Shown here: piece after piece, positions 27,563 to 36,497 of the stretch | How positions within the stretch are numbered: position 1 is the stretch's first letter | How the letters are laid out: every line of letters begins with the position of its first letter | NCBI RefSeq assembly: GCF_024347495.1 | Contig: NZ_AP025491.1 | Location: 1,426,001 to 1,490,000, forward strand | Source: Vibrio gallaecicus | Lineage (GTDB): Bacteria > Pseudomonadota > Gammaproteobacteria > Enterobacterales > Vibrionaceae | Direction: 5' to 3' | DNA length: 64,000 nucleotides | The notes under the pieces: generated by a model | Seen by the model: the letters and a program-made list of their open reading frames with translations, nothing else | What the model was told of the DNA's origin: nothing | Database searches by the model: none | Program-made: the position numbers and the translations under genes

Positions 27563-28918
27563 TTAAGTCGGTACATCTTGCGCGACTTTTTTGCCATAAA
27601 ACTGCGGTAAGTAGTCATAATTCACCTTCAATATCTCATCTAAAATATTCTTCGCTTTATTGATATCTTGAACCAATGGGTTACACGTTAAAGCCATCAG
27701 CCCTTTATCATAATCGCCATGAACCGCAGCTTCGACCGCCAATTGTTCATACGCTTTTACTTGAGTAATGAGCCCAGTAATAGCAGGAGAGAATGAACCA
27801 AATGCCAAAGGCTTTGCTCCCCAACTTCCTATCACCGCACTACACTCAATAACGGCATCATTTGGTAAAGCAGGGATAGCACCGTTATTACGTACATTAA
27901 CAACATTAATCGTATTCAAATTGTTATACAGTGCATCCACTAGATTGAGTGAAGCATCGGAATAATACGCACCACCGCGTTCTTCCAATAGCTTGGGTTT
28001 TTCATCCAGCTGAACATCTTTATACAACTCAAACAGTTCAGCTTCTGTTTTCATCACTTGTTCAGCTCGGGTACCTTCACTTTCTGCCGCTTGCTTCTCT
28101 TCTGCTAACATTGCATCGGTTTGATAGAAGTAACGGTGGTAAGGGCACGGGATGGCACCTAGCGACTGTAAGAAATCCGGATTCCACGGTTCTTCAAAGA
28201 TATTTTTCATACTGAAGTTAGCACCGTCCCCTACTTTTTCAAGCACGGTTGACGTTATATCTTTGCCTTCTAACCAGACTTTATGAGCCCACAACAAATG
28301 ATTTAAGCCGGCGCATTCAAGAGAAAGTTGCTCTGGTTTGCACGCCATCATTTCAGCGATCATCATCTGCATTGAAACAGGGACATTGCACAGCCCTATC
28401 GTTTTTACTGAGCTGTATTTAAGAATCGCTTCAGTGACCAAGCCTGCAGGGTTTGTGAAGTTCAGCATCCATGCATCTGGAGCCAGTTCTTCAATATCTT
28501 TGCAAATATCCAGGATGACAGGGATGGTTCGCAATGCTTTAGCAAAACCACCTGCGCCCGTAGTTTCCTGGCCGATCACACCGTACTTTAATGGGATTTT
28601 TTCATCATTCGCCCGAGCATACAGCCCCCCGACTCGGAATTGAGTCATGATAAAATCAGCCCCTTCAATCGCTTCTCTTCGATTCAAAGTGGCTTTTACC
28701 TCAATATTCAAGCCTGAACGCTCAATCATGCGTTTAGCTAAAGCTTCAATAATGTAGAGCTTGTCTCGGCCAGCAGTCACATCAACCAAATGCACTTCAT
28801 TAATCGGCAGTTGCTGATGACGGTTAATAATACCTTCTATCAATTCTGGGGTATAACTACTGCCACCACCAATAATCACAACTTTAAGATGCTGCTTTTT
28901 ACTTGTTGTTTGTGTCAT
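27563..28918 (-). CDS. chbF: 6-phospho-beta-glucosidase, GH4 family
   Basis: A 451-residue GH4 enzyme, which needs NAD+ and a divalent metal. The NAD loop is VVIIGGGSSYTPELIEG (residues 13-29), the metal-binding Cys-His pair is in CNVP (177-180) and GLNHLLW (205-211), and TNPAG (156-160) is typical of the family. It hydrolyses the phosphorylated disaccharide delivered by the PTS. It starts nine bases after the IIA stop codon with an AGGTG ribosome-binding site. The natural substrate (cellobiose, chitobiose or diglucosamine 6-phosphate) cannot be settled from sequence. Confidence 0.92.
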   Translation of the reverse strand: MTQTTSKKQHLKVVIIGGGSSYTPELIEGIINRHQQLPINEVHLVDVTAGRDKLYIIEALAKRMIERSGLNIEVKATLNRREAIEGADFIMTQFRVGGLYARANDEKIPLKYGVIGQETTGAGGFAKALRTIPVILDICKDIEELAPDAWMLNFTNPAGLVTEAILKYSSVKTIGLCNVPVSMQMMIAEMMACKPEQLSLECAGLNHLLWAHKVWLEGKDITSTVLEKVGDGANFSMKNIFEEPWNPDFLQSLGAIPCPYHRYFYQTDAMLAEEKQAAESEGTRAEQVMKTEAELFELYKDVQLDEKPKLLEERGGAYYSDASLNLVDALYNNLNTINVVNVRNNGAIPALPNDAVIECSAVIGSWGAKPLAFGSFSPAITGLITQVKAYEQLAVEAAVHGDYDKGLMALTCNPLVQDINKAKNILDEILKVNYDYLPQFYGKKVAQDVPT

Positions 28919-28926
28919 ATTTTCAC

Positions 28927-29322
28927 CTATACATCAGCAGTCTGAAGTTTAGAAACCAAAGCATCATGCTCTCGTTGCTGGCTATCTAATTTAAGATGAA
29001 CTTCCAACATTTCTGTTGCGAGTTCTTGGACAACAATCGTCGTCATTAGATGATCTTGCGCGTGGACCATCACTAACGTCATGGGGACTTTCCCTTCACC
29101 CTGATCCAATTCAATCAGCTTAGTTTGCGTAAGGTGCGCTTTATTGATGCACTCTCGAGAACGCTTAATATTTTCTCTCGCGACGTCAAATTCACCTTTT
29201 CGCGCTTGTTGTAATGCTTCAAAACATAAGCTCCGAGCTTCACCAGCATTGACGATGATTTCCATTACAACTTGTTCTTGATCGATTTCTACAGAGGTAT
29301 TCTGGTTTTCTTGAACACTCAT
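28927..29322 (-). CDS. chbA: PTS lactose/cellobiose-family IIA component
   Basis: A ~131-residue, all-helical IIA protein of the lactose/chitobiose family. The phosphorylated histidine lies in the MVHAQDHLMTT segment; VMEIIVNAGEARSLCFEAL is the typical first helix. It accepts phosphate from HPr and passes it to IIB. The start is set at 29322 because an in-frame TTG at 29334 overlaps the GGAG ribosome-binding site. The N-terminal ~20 residues are polar and probably disordered. Confidence 0.92.
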   Translation of the reverse strand: MSVQENQNTSVEIDQEQVVMEIIVNAGEARSLCFEALQQARKGEFDVARENIKRSRECINKAHLTQTKLIELDQGEGKVPMTLVMVHAQDHLMTTIVVQELATEMLEVHLKLDSQQREHDALVSKLQTADV

Positions 29323-29472
29323 GGTTAACTCCAAAATAATATCGAGTAAGGCTGAACTTAATCTCTGCCTTGCAATGTAATTCTTTGATAGTAAACCGTT
29401 AACTTAAACGTTGAGACGAGTGCTGGAGACAAAGTTCGACTTAGCTGTCACCCCATCACTCGTTCATTTAAA

Positions 29473-30807
29473 TTAAGCGGTAACGCCAGCGCCTGCCGCT
29501 GATTCGGCTTCTTTTTTCGCTTGTTCAGCTTCGCCTTCTTGCTTAAGTAATTGCTTTTCGAACATTTTGAAAAAGGGCAAGTAGATGAACAGATCCATCA
29601 CTAATAAAACACCCACTAATATTACGGGGGAAATGGTCCACCCAGAGCCCCACGATGCACCTAAAAAGGCAGGAGCAGTCCAAGCTGTTTGCGATACGCC
29701 CATGCCGACAAAGCCCATGTGCACGGCTGTGTAAGCAACAATGGCGTTTAAGACAGGAGCAAAAACGAAAGGTATAAACAAGGTTGGGTTCAAGACCAAC
29801 GGGCTACCGAAAATAACCGGCTCGTTGATTTGAAACATTCCAGGAACAAAGCTCATGCGCCCTAAACTGCGTAAGTGCACTGAACGGCTGAAAATCATCA
29901 AGAGCACTAACGCTAACGTTGCACCTGAGCCACCAATGAAAATATAGAAATCCCAAAACGGTTGAGTGAACACATTAGGAATTGTCTCACCCGCTAAATA
30001 CGCTTCTTGGTTAGCACTAATGTTTGTTAGGAAAATTGGCGAAAGCAGACCGACAACAATTGCTGCGCCATGAATACCCGCAAACCAAAGTAGCTGACAC
30101 AATAACAAGGCACCAATGATGGCTGGTAAAGTGTTAGATGCGCTAACTAATGGACGAAATGCTTCAAGAACTAGGTCTGGAATAAGCATATTAAACTCAG
30201 CTTGAAGATATAAGCTTAATGGGAAAACCGTTAGGTAAATGAACACAATAGGGATCAGTACTTCAAACGATCGAGCAATAGCTGGCGGCACCTGCTCGGG
30301 AAGTTTTATGGTGATGTTGTACTTCTGGAGGATTCGATTCAGCTCGACCGCAAAGAAAGCACTGATAACGGCGGTAAATATGCCCGTCCCAGACAAATGC
30401 CCCATTGAAAGTGCACCTTCAGAAGCTGGCGAGGCGACTAAAAGGAAGGTCATCAAAGCTAAAGCACCATTGGTAATGCCATCCATACTATAAGCACGAG
30501 CTAAGTTATAGCCAATACCTATGGAAACAAACACCGCCATAATCCCCATCGTCATATTGAAGGGCATCATAATATTGTCGAAATTAGCGCTCGCAAAATC
30601 GAGCCAAGCGCGGCCGAAGCTGTTCGTCGTGTCTTCCGAGAATGGAGGGAAAGCAAAGACTAAAGCGAAACTTCCCACAATAATAAATGGCATCGCGACA
30701 ATAAAACCGTCACGCATTGCTCTCACATGTTTTTGATTACCAACTTTAATAGCAATGGGTGCTATTTTATTTTCAACAAAGTTAATAACCATATTATAAA
30801 ACGACAT
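29473..30807 (-). CDS. chbC: PTS cellobiose/chitobiose-family IIC permease
   Basis: A 444-residue membrane protein with about ten helices. It has IIC features: MRDGFIVAMPFIIVGSFALV near the start, LWFAGIHGAAIVVG, and FQINEPVIFGSPLVLNP, the substrate-binding hairpin with the conserved Glu. It moves the disaccharide across the inner membrane while IIB phosphorylates it. The C-terminal tail is charged and alanine-rich (EQAKKEAESAAGAG). It is preceded by an AAAGGA ribosome-binding site. Its place between IIB and IIA matches E. coli chbBCA. Confidence 0.93.
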   Translation of the reverse strand: MSFYNMVINFVENKIAPIAIKVGNQKHVRAMRDGFIVAMPFIIVGSFALVFAFPPFSEDTTNSFGRAWLDFASANFDNIMMPFNMTMGIMAVFVSIGIGYNLARAYSMDGITNGALALMTFLLVASPASEGALSMGHLSGTGIFTAVISAFFAVELNRILQKYNITIKLPEQVPPAIARSFEVLIPIVFIYLTVFPLSLYLQAEFNMLIPDLVLEAFRPLVSASNTLPAIIGALLLCQLLWFAGIHGAAIVVGLLSPIFLTNISANQEAYLAGETIPNVFTQPFWDFYIFIGGSGATLALVLLMIFSRSVHLRSLGRMSFVPGMFQINEPVIFGSPLVLNPTLFIPFVFAPVLNAIVAYTAVHMGFVGMGVSQTAWTAPAFLGASWGSGWTISPVILVGVLLVMDLFIYLPFFKMFEKQLLKQEGEAEQAKKEAESAAGAGVTA

Positions 30808-30901
30808 AGCTAAAGTCCTTTTTTAAATATACTTATTCCTACCCACATATTTATGCAGGTATAAATGAAATTTTATTAATTTTTAAAATAGTTGCTTTTA
30901 A

Positions 30902-31210
30902 TTAACTCGGAATAAGGTCTAAGGCTTGTGTTAACGCTTCATCACCTTTCATCATTCCATAAGTCATTGCAGGTATGGCTTCTACTTTTTTGTTATAGCG
31001 GTCAGCCACTTTTTGAAGTTCATCCTTTTGGAATCGAACTTGGGGACCCAGTAAACATACATCGTACTCCTGGATTAAGTCATTAAATGCACTCACGGAC
31101 ACTGCTTCTATATGGCATTCAACGTTTCGAGAAACCGCGGCTTCTTGCATTTTTTTTACTAACATACTCGTAGACATACCGGCACTACAGCACAATAAAA
31201 TCTTTTTCAT
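30902..31210 (-). CDS. chbB: PTS cellobiose/chitobiose-family IIB component
   Basis: A 102-residue IIB protein with the phosphocysteine motif at the N-terminus: KKILLCCSAGMSTSMLVKKM, active Cys at position ~8. LLGPQVRFQ and KVEAIPAMTYGMM are also family-typical. The start is set at 31210 where GGAGAG precedes the ATG; an upstream in-frame start at 31243 lacks a site. It is the first gene of the operon, 76 bases after a LacI-type palindrome. Confidence 0.92.
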   Translation of the reverse strand: MKKILLCCSAGMSTSMLVKKMQEAAVSRNVECHIEAVSVSAFNDLIQEYDVCLLGPQVRFQKDELQKVADRYNKKVEAIPAMTYGMMKGDEALTQALDLIPS

Positions 31211-31285
31211 CTTGCTCTCCAATCTAAAAATAATCGTAATCAAAGTGTTGTATGAATCTTAAACGATCAATTTATAAACTAAAAG

Positions 31286-31299
31286 CGCAACCGGTTGCG
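31286..31299. promoter_or_regulatory. LacI-type operator of the PTS operon
   Basis: CGCAACCGGTTGCG is a perfect 14-bp palindrome with the central CG typical of LacI/GalR operators. It is 76 bases upstream of the IIB start; the LacI gene at the operon end is the likely ligand. Confidence 0.7.
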
Positions 31300-31305
31300 T
31301 TATGC

Positions 31306-31319
31306 GTGATTAAGATCTC
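31306..31319. promoter_or_regulatory. CRP-like site upstream of the PTS operon
   Basis: GTGA-N6-TCTC lies directly upstream of the LacI operator. One half matches the CRP consensus fully, the other has one change from TCAC. It is a moderate match only. Confidence 0.4.
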
Positions 31320-31446
31320 AATAACCATAAGAATTGTGTATTTAATCGATGCCTATGTAGAATGGGAAATTAAGTGATAATATTATTAAAATAAGCATAA
31401 CGTTGTTACGTAACCACTTACTAACTTTAAATAACCCAATATTTAA

Positions 31447-31491
31447 AAAATAAAAAAGAGTAATTCATAATGAATTACTCTTTTTTATTTT
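31447..31491 (-). terminator. Terminator downstream of the YgjV-like gene
   Basis: A 21-bp perfect stem: AAAATAAAAAAGAGTAATTCA pairs with the mirror arm 31471-31491 around a TAA loop. It lies ~110 bases after the stop codon at 31603 and can work in both directions. Confidence 0.85.
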
Positions 31492-31602
31492 CCGTTAAAA
31501 TGTATTTTAAAATGGAATCATATTGTTATTACGGGCTTGATATGAATAAATCAATCTTACCTCACACATTTTGATCCTTAATAATAAGTACTTCCTACCT
31601 CA

Positions 31603-32229
31603 CTACAGAATCTTAATGAAGGCTTTTTCTCCGTCTGCACCTGTGTCATACGAAAAGCCTACAGCTTCCAGATAACGGCGGTGATCATCATTGGCAGCCA
31701 TCGCTTGTAGTGAAGTAATTCCCCGTGCTTTCATCACTTCAGGGTGAGCTTCGTAGTAATAATGCCCTAACTTGAAGTCACGGAACTCAGGGGTGACGAA
31801 ATCTAGCAAAATGTTCATGCAGCCACCTTCATCGGTTTCGCCCACTAACACGCCGGCAATACTGTTATTCCTTAACATGTAAAATGAAGTATTCGCGGTT
31901 TTAAGTTGCTCTATAGGAATTTGTTTTTCTATGTCAGTTTGATTACTTTCCACAAAGTGAGAGAAGTATTCAGAATCTACAGAAGTAGCAACTAACTTGA
32001 ACGTTTCATTTGCCTTTCGGAGTTGATAAAGATAGTGCACATTGATCCCTGCAATGCCTAAATTCATCAACATTGTTGGCCATGAATCTATAAAGTAAGC
32101 AAACGCTGCAAACAGTAAACAGCCAATAAAGTTAATGACTCTGAGTTTCACAATGGATGTCATTGTCAAAGACACTAAAACAACCAGTGATGCTAAGTAG
32201 CCAAACCATTCAACCCAATCAAACGTCAT
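31603..32229 (-). CDS. YgjV-like membrane protein with a soluble C-terminal domain
   Basis: A 208-residue protein. Residues 1-70 hold three hydrophobic helices resembling the YgjV-type inner membrane protein (WFGYLASLVVLVSLTMTSIVK, then MLMNLGIAGINVHYLYQL). Residues ~75-208 are soluble, with a segment (FVTPEFRDFKLGHYYYEAHP, then GFSY) that recalls a GNAT acyltransferase fold but lacks the usual clear acetyl-CoA loop. Function unknown. The start has a GGGATAGG ribosome-binding site. It is a single-gene unit with its own strong terminator. Confidence 0.7.
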   Translation of the reverse strand: MTFDWVEWFGYLASLVVLVSLTMTSIVKLRVINFIGCLLFAAFAYFIDSWPTMLMNLGIAGINVHYLYQLRKANETFKLVATSVDSEYFSHFVESNQTDIEKQIPIEQLKTANTSFYMLRNNSIAGVLVGETDEGGCMNILLDFVTPEFRDFKLGHYYYEAHPEVMKARGITSLQAMAANDDHRRYLEAVGFSYDTGADGEKAFIKIL

Positions 32230-32388
32230 AACCTATCCCTTTGTTTTATATTGCTAAATGAACGCTATCTCACTAAACATAGCACATCCCCAATCATTGG
32301 TTAAAAATACAGCAGACGGACATCACAATTTGATTTTAATAAATCTGCCCCAATACTACTCTCCAGAAGTCCATAGCTTGGAGCAGTC

Positions 32389-33075
32389 ATGCCACTAGAA
32401 AAGTTTGATTCAATTTACGAACGCGCAGCACACCGTAAAGGTGGGGAAGAATTACTCGAACAATTAATCTACAAGCCACTAAGCGCTGACGAAATAGCGA
32501 AAATTTCTGACGACCGCTGGTTGGCAGCTTTCACTGAGAAGGTTTTCCAGTGCGGGATATCTTGGGATGTAGTACGCAAAAAATGGCCGAATTTCGAGGA
32601 GGTCTTTTTCAATTTCGACATAGAAAAAATGCTCATGCTTCCTAACGAAATGTGGGAGTCGAAATCCCAAGATCCGCGCATCATTCGCCACCTTACGAAA
32701 GTCATGACTATTCCAGCTAATGCCATGATGATCAATGCAGCGAAACGTGAAGCTAACTCATTTTCGGAAATGGTCGCTTACTGGCCAGACGAAAATATTA
32801 CAGAGCTATGGGCATATTTGAAGAAAAACGGTAAACGATTAGGTGGAAACACCGGGGCATATACTCTGCGCCAAATGGGTAAAGATACTTTTATTCTCAG
32901 TTCAGATGTGGAGTCTCATTTACGTAATACTGGGATTATCGATAGTGGTCGAGATACCAAAAGAGCTCACCAAGCTGCAAATAAAGCATTTAATGAGTGG
33001 CAACAGCAATCTGGGCGAAGCTTAAGTGAAATAAGCCAGATCATTGCTTATAGCTGCGGTGATAACCGAGTTTAA
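32389..33075 (+). CDS. DNA-3-methyladenine glycosylase I-like protein
   Basis: A 228-residue member of the Tag (3-methyladenine DNA glycosylase I) family: WDVVRKKWPNFEEVFFNFD, DPRIIRHLTKVMTIPANAMMI, and KDTFILSSDVESHLR. The family excises 3-methyladenine from DNA. The N-terminal cysteine and nearby histidine that bind zinc in E. coli Tag are not evident (it starts MPLEKFDSIYERAA), and only one cysteine lies near the C-terminus. It therefore belongs to a divergent branch and its activity is uncertain. Good GGAG ribosome-binding site; single gene. Confidence 0.8.
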   Translation: MPLEKFDSIYERAAHRKGGEELLEQLIYKPLSADEIAKISDDRWLAAFTEKVFQCGISWDVVRKKWPNFEEVFFNFDIEKMLMLPNEMWESKSQDPRIIRHLTKVMTIPANAMMINAAKREANSFSEMVAYWPDENITELWAYLKKNGKRLGGNTGAYTLRQMGKDTFILSSDVESHLRNTGIIDSGRDTKRAHQAANKAFNEWQQQSGRSLSEISQIIAYSCGDNRV

Positions 33076-33102
33076 GCTGATTTACGATAAGTACCATTCA
33101 GG

Positions 33103-33142
33103 TTGAGTAACATTCGCTTTCTATAAACCGAACGTTACTCAA
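33103..33142. terminator. Hairpin after the glycosylase gene
   Basis: TTGAGTAACATTCG pairs with CGAACGTTACTCAA with one mismatch. It lies between convergent genes. No long T-run follows. Confidence 0.5.
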
Positions 33143-33201
33143 AATATCATTATCTCATTTCATTCTTGTCACCGAAGGGGTGCCACCCCCAACATTCGTG
33201 A

Positions 33202-34479
33202 TTAGCGAATAGCGCGAACCTTCGTTGTTGCTAGCCATAGTGCAGCTATCACTTGCAGTGAAAAACAAAGTACAAACGCAGTATGTACGCCATAAGCCGC
33301 CACTAAATAACCAGAACCCGCTAAGCCAAATGGCATCAAGAGCTTAAACAGTGATCCTGTGATCCCGGCGACTCGTCCTAAATGCTGTTCTTCAAAGGCT
33401 TCTTGTCGATAACTCCAAATACAAATGCTGCTATAAATACCGACTGCACTGACCCATAAGAAGGAAATCATTAATACCCATTGCCCGTTTCTGAAATGCA
33501 CATTACTCAAATATCCATTAAGAAATAAATCATCCGCAAAAAGTAAACTATGCAAAACAGGCAGTAAAAAACCCAGCGCTTCTAATGCAATAGAGACAAT
33601 TAATAACACGCCAAGCCCTACTCGCCTTCTTACTTTATCAGCAGTGAATGAACCAACTAACCCACCAATACCAGAAGCTGCAATCAAGTAGCCAACTTCT
33701 ATATGGCTTAATTCAAGCTCAGATTTAGAGAAGTACATCGCTTGAATCCAAAAAACTGCGCCTGTGGTGTTGATCACCATAACCACCAACGTGATGTGCC
33801 ACATATTTTTATTAGCGTACAAGACACGCCAGCCCTCTTTTAATGCCACGAAAACAGAGGAGTGCTGAATGGGCTTCGTCGCTTCAAATTTCAATTTATT
33901 TAACTGAAAGAAAGCCAATAAATACAACAATGCGACCAGCAGAAACACATTATGCAGAGCTGAAAGCAGAAGTAGCCCACCAGATAACACAGGACCAACC
34001 GTCTCAAGTAGATTGTAGAGAGCACTCATTCTTGCGGTCGCAGTATTCTGTAATTGGTGAGGCAATACATTTTTAATCATCCCCATTCGAGCATTATGGT
34101 AGCCATAGTTAAATGCCATCATCAAAAATGCGCATGGAAATAAAACATACAGTGGGTCAGCCAACCAGCGAACTGCCAGATACGACATAACTAACACCGC
34201 CATTTGCCCAATCAACATACATTGGGACCAGTTCTTCTTATTGAACCTATCTACCCATACCCCAATAAACAGTGCGAGTAACAAGTTAGGCAGAAACTCG
34301 ACAGCTCGCATCCACCCCATCATCTGAGAAGATTGGGTGAGTTCATACACTAATAAAGGCAAAGCTAAGTCATATATTTTCGATCCGAATGCCACAAAAT
34401 AGGCGGTTGAGAACAAAATGACAAAGCGTGAGCTTTTCCATATTGAAGGGGGCAAAGCAACACGGTTATCAGCTTCCAT
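33202..34479 (-). CDS. MFS transporter (EntS/macrolide-efflux-like)
   Basis: A 425-residue major facilitator with about 12 helices, in the style of the MFS_3 exporters: LALPLLVYELTQSSQMMGWMRAVEF, then FIGVWVDRFNKK (the loop 2-3 signature region). Such proteins export siderophores, macrolides or other small molecules; the substrate is unknown. The ribosome-binding site is AAGGAAAG. It is divergent from an SgrR-like regulator, only 90 bases apart, a likely regulator-target pair. Confidence 0.85.
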   Translation of the reverse strand: MEADNRVALPPSIWKSSRFVILFSTAYFVAFGSKIYDLALPLLVYELTQSSQMMGWMRAVEFLPNLLLALFIGVWVDRFNKKNWSQCMLIGQMAVLVMSYLAVRWLADPLYVLFPCAFLMMAFNYGYHNARMGMIKNVLPHQLQNTATARMSALYNLLETVGPVLSGGLLLLSALHNVFLLVALLYLLAFFQLNKLKFEATKPIQHSSVFVALKEGWRVLYANKNMWHITLVVMVINTTGAVFWIQAMYFSKSELELSHIEVGYLIAASGIGGLVGSFTADKVRRRVGLGVLLIVSIALEALGFLLPVLHSLLFADDLFLNGYLSNVHFRNGQWVLMISFLWVSAVGIYSSICIWSYRQEAFEEQHLGRVAGITGSLFKLLMPFGLAGSGYLVAAYGVHTAFVLCFSLQVIAALWLATTKVRAIR

Positions 34480-34569
34480 TTTCTTTCCTTTTAAAAGTAA
34501 CCCGATGCCTCTATTATCAAGATTAAAAGATGAAGAAAAATAGAAAGATAAAAATGGAATTTCACCTTT

Positions 34570-36363
34570 ATGTATTATTGGAAAGCCTTAGCCTTTTTTA
34601 GAACTCAATTGACCTTGAACCACTCCATACACATGCCGTTAGATAACCTTTCGAAATCCTTAGGGTGTACTAGACGCAATGCACAGCTATTGATCAAAAA
34701 ATTAGTTGAAGAAGGGTGGATTGATTGGAAACCCGGAGTTGGTCGTGGAAATTTACCTAAGGTCACATTAATTAAATGTGTAAACGAGGCAATAGAAAAG
34801 CATGTTGACAGTTTGCTTGCCGAAAACAAAGTAGACCAAGCTTTAGAGTTTGTTGAAGAGGACAAACGCGACCTTTGCTTACTTAGCTACATAAGCCGCT
34901 ACCAGACCTCGCCTGGCACATTAGATATTCTACAAATCCCTTTCTATCGCGGTACTCACTGCCTCGATTCAATTGAGATATCCCGAAGAACAGAAAGCCA
35001 TATTGCCAATTACTTATACAGTAACCTCATTCGCTACAATCCTTCCTCCATGACTTTTGACGGTGACCTTGCGATTCAATGGCACAGGGAAGGAAACTGC
35101 TGGTTCTTTACCTTACGTAAAGGTATTTTTTTTCACGATGGCTCCCCTATTTTCGCGCAAGATATCAAAAACCACTTCCAACGTCTGAAGACTGAAAATA
35201 CCACAAACAAAAGTCTGTTTGAGTGTATCTCAAATATCGAGGTAACCAGCCCATACCACCTCTCTTTTGAAGCCAAACATTACACTGGTTATATAGAGTC
35301 ACTTTTGTCGACGACACCGGCTGGCATAACAAAAGTATCAAGTGGGAAGATCATCGGCAGTGGTAGCTTCCAATTAGTAGAACAATCAAAATGGCTAACC
35401 CGTCTTGAGGCATTCAAACATTATCACGGACACCGCCCTTGGGTAGATGCAGTGGAAATGTGGAATGTAGGCGATAAAGCCAAAGATTACGAAATGCACT
35501 GCGATATTGTTCATTCGCATCCACACTATCAAGAAGCATCCAACCTGACATTTAAAGAGTCTGAACAGTGGGAGTCCGGCTGTGAATACGCCTTAATCAA
35601 TGCGCATAACCACCCTTGGTTAAGCAGCATTAAGCATAGGCAGGATTTAAGTGAATTATTGCAGTTGATTGGGGTATCCAAAAACATATCTAAAGATGAA
35701 ATAAGACCCGCATCTGGAATGCTTTACCAATCAGGCGACCTCTTGGGGACGGAGAAAAATACAGAAATAGAGCAAACATCCGTTAATCAAGCAACCGTTG
35801 AGAAAACAACAGCTGAAAATGCGGCACCAGCAAAAACTAAAGCCGCACAACTTTTAGCGGATGGATTAAAGCATTCCAAGCAGCCTATAAAAATTCTAAC
35901 CTATCAACTCTTTGACCATATAAAAATGGCGAAACACTACTATGAATGGCTGAGTTCGGCAGGAATTGCCTGTGAATATCAGGTATTAGAGTTTCCTGAT
36001 TTTTGTTTACAAGAAAACCTAAAAAGCGCAGACATCATTATCTCAGGGGCGGTATTTTACGATAATACAAACAGTAGCTGGATGGGCTGGCTACTAAGCA
36101 CCCCTCCTCTGGAAATCTGTTTTACCCAAGAACAAAAAGAGTGGCGTTCAGAACAGCTAGAAAAGCTGTGGGACTTAAACAATGAACAACAAAGGCAATG
36201 TGCATTTCTTGAAATGGAGAAGAGCCTTATTCAATCCGGTGTTTACCGACCTATTTTTCACGTAAAGCAACAACTCAACCAAGCCGATACTGTCAACCCT
36301 GTGGAACTCTTAGCCAATGGCTGGATTGACTTCAACCAAGTGACCATGAGCAGGCATTCGTAA
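34570..36363 (+). CDS. SgrR-like transcriptional regulator (HTH plus solute-binding domain)
   Basis: A 597-residue protein of the SgrR type. An N-terminal winged helix (about residues 15-70, DNLSKSLGCTRRNAQLLIKKL, then GWIDWKPGVGRGN) is followed by an SBP_bac_5 solute-binding domain (LRKGIFFHDGSPIFAQDIK near 180-200) that acts as an intracellular ligand sensor. A low-complexity Thr/Ala/Glu insert occurs near residues 395-430. In E. coli SgrR senses sugar-phosphate stress and drives the sRNA SgrS; no SgrS-like RNA was recognised here. It lies between two MFS genes and is divergent from one of them. Confidence 0.87.
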   Translation: MYYWKALAFFRTQLTLNHSIHMPLDNLSKSLGCTRRNAQLLIKKLVEEGWIDWKPGVGRGNLPKVTLIKCVNEAIEKHVDSLLAENKVDQALEFVEEDKRDLCLLSYISRYQTSPGTLDILQIPFYRGTHCLDSIEISRRTESHIANYLYSNLIRYNPSSMTFDGDLAIQWHREGNCWFFTLRKGIFFHDGSPIFAQDIKNHFQRLKTENTTNKSLFECISNIEVTSPYHLSFEAKHYTGYIESLLSTTPAGITKVSSGKIIGSGSFQLVEQSKWLTRLEAFKHYHGHRPWVDAVEMWNVGDKAKDYEMHCDIVHSHPHYQEASNLTFKESEQWESGCEYALINAHNHPWLSSIKHRQDLSELLQLIGVSKNISKDEIRPASGMLYQSGDLLGTEKNTEIEQTSVNQATVEKTTAENAAPAKTKAAQLLADGLKHSKQPIKILTYQLFDHIKMAKHYYEWLSSAGIACEYQVLEFPDFCLQENLKSADIIISGAVFYDNTNSSWMGWLLSTPPLEICFTQEQKEWRSEQLEKLWDLNNEQQRQCAFLEMEKSLIQSGVYRPIFHVKQQLNQADTVNPVELLANGWIDFNQVTMSRHS

Positions 36364-36400
36364 TCATCCTTAAACCTATCAACTTGAGACTGACTAAAGC

Positions 36401-36440
36401 AGCAGGGAGAAGCGATAATCACTTCTCCCTGCTTTATTTT
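36401..36440. terminator. Terminator between the sgrR-like gene and the next MFS gene
   Basis: AGCAGGGAGAAG pairs with CTTCTCCCTGCT (12 bp) around a nine-base loop, followed by TTATTTT on the plus strand. It lies between convergent genes. Confidence 0.88.
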
Positions 36441-36497
36441 ATGTTGAACCGACTCATCACTTTTAGCCGAGTGAAACAAGCCTGATCGACTAAACTA

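Larger units (their letters stand above)
31211..31602. other. Control region of the PTS operon and terminator of the YgjV-like gene
   Basis: It holds a LacI-type operator (31286), a CRP-like site (31306) and a strong terminator (31447-31491). The remaining bases are AT-rich with no recognisable gene. Confidence 0.7.
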
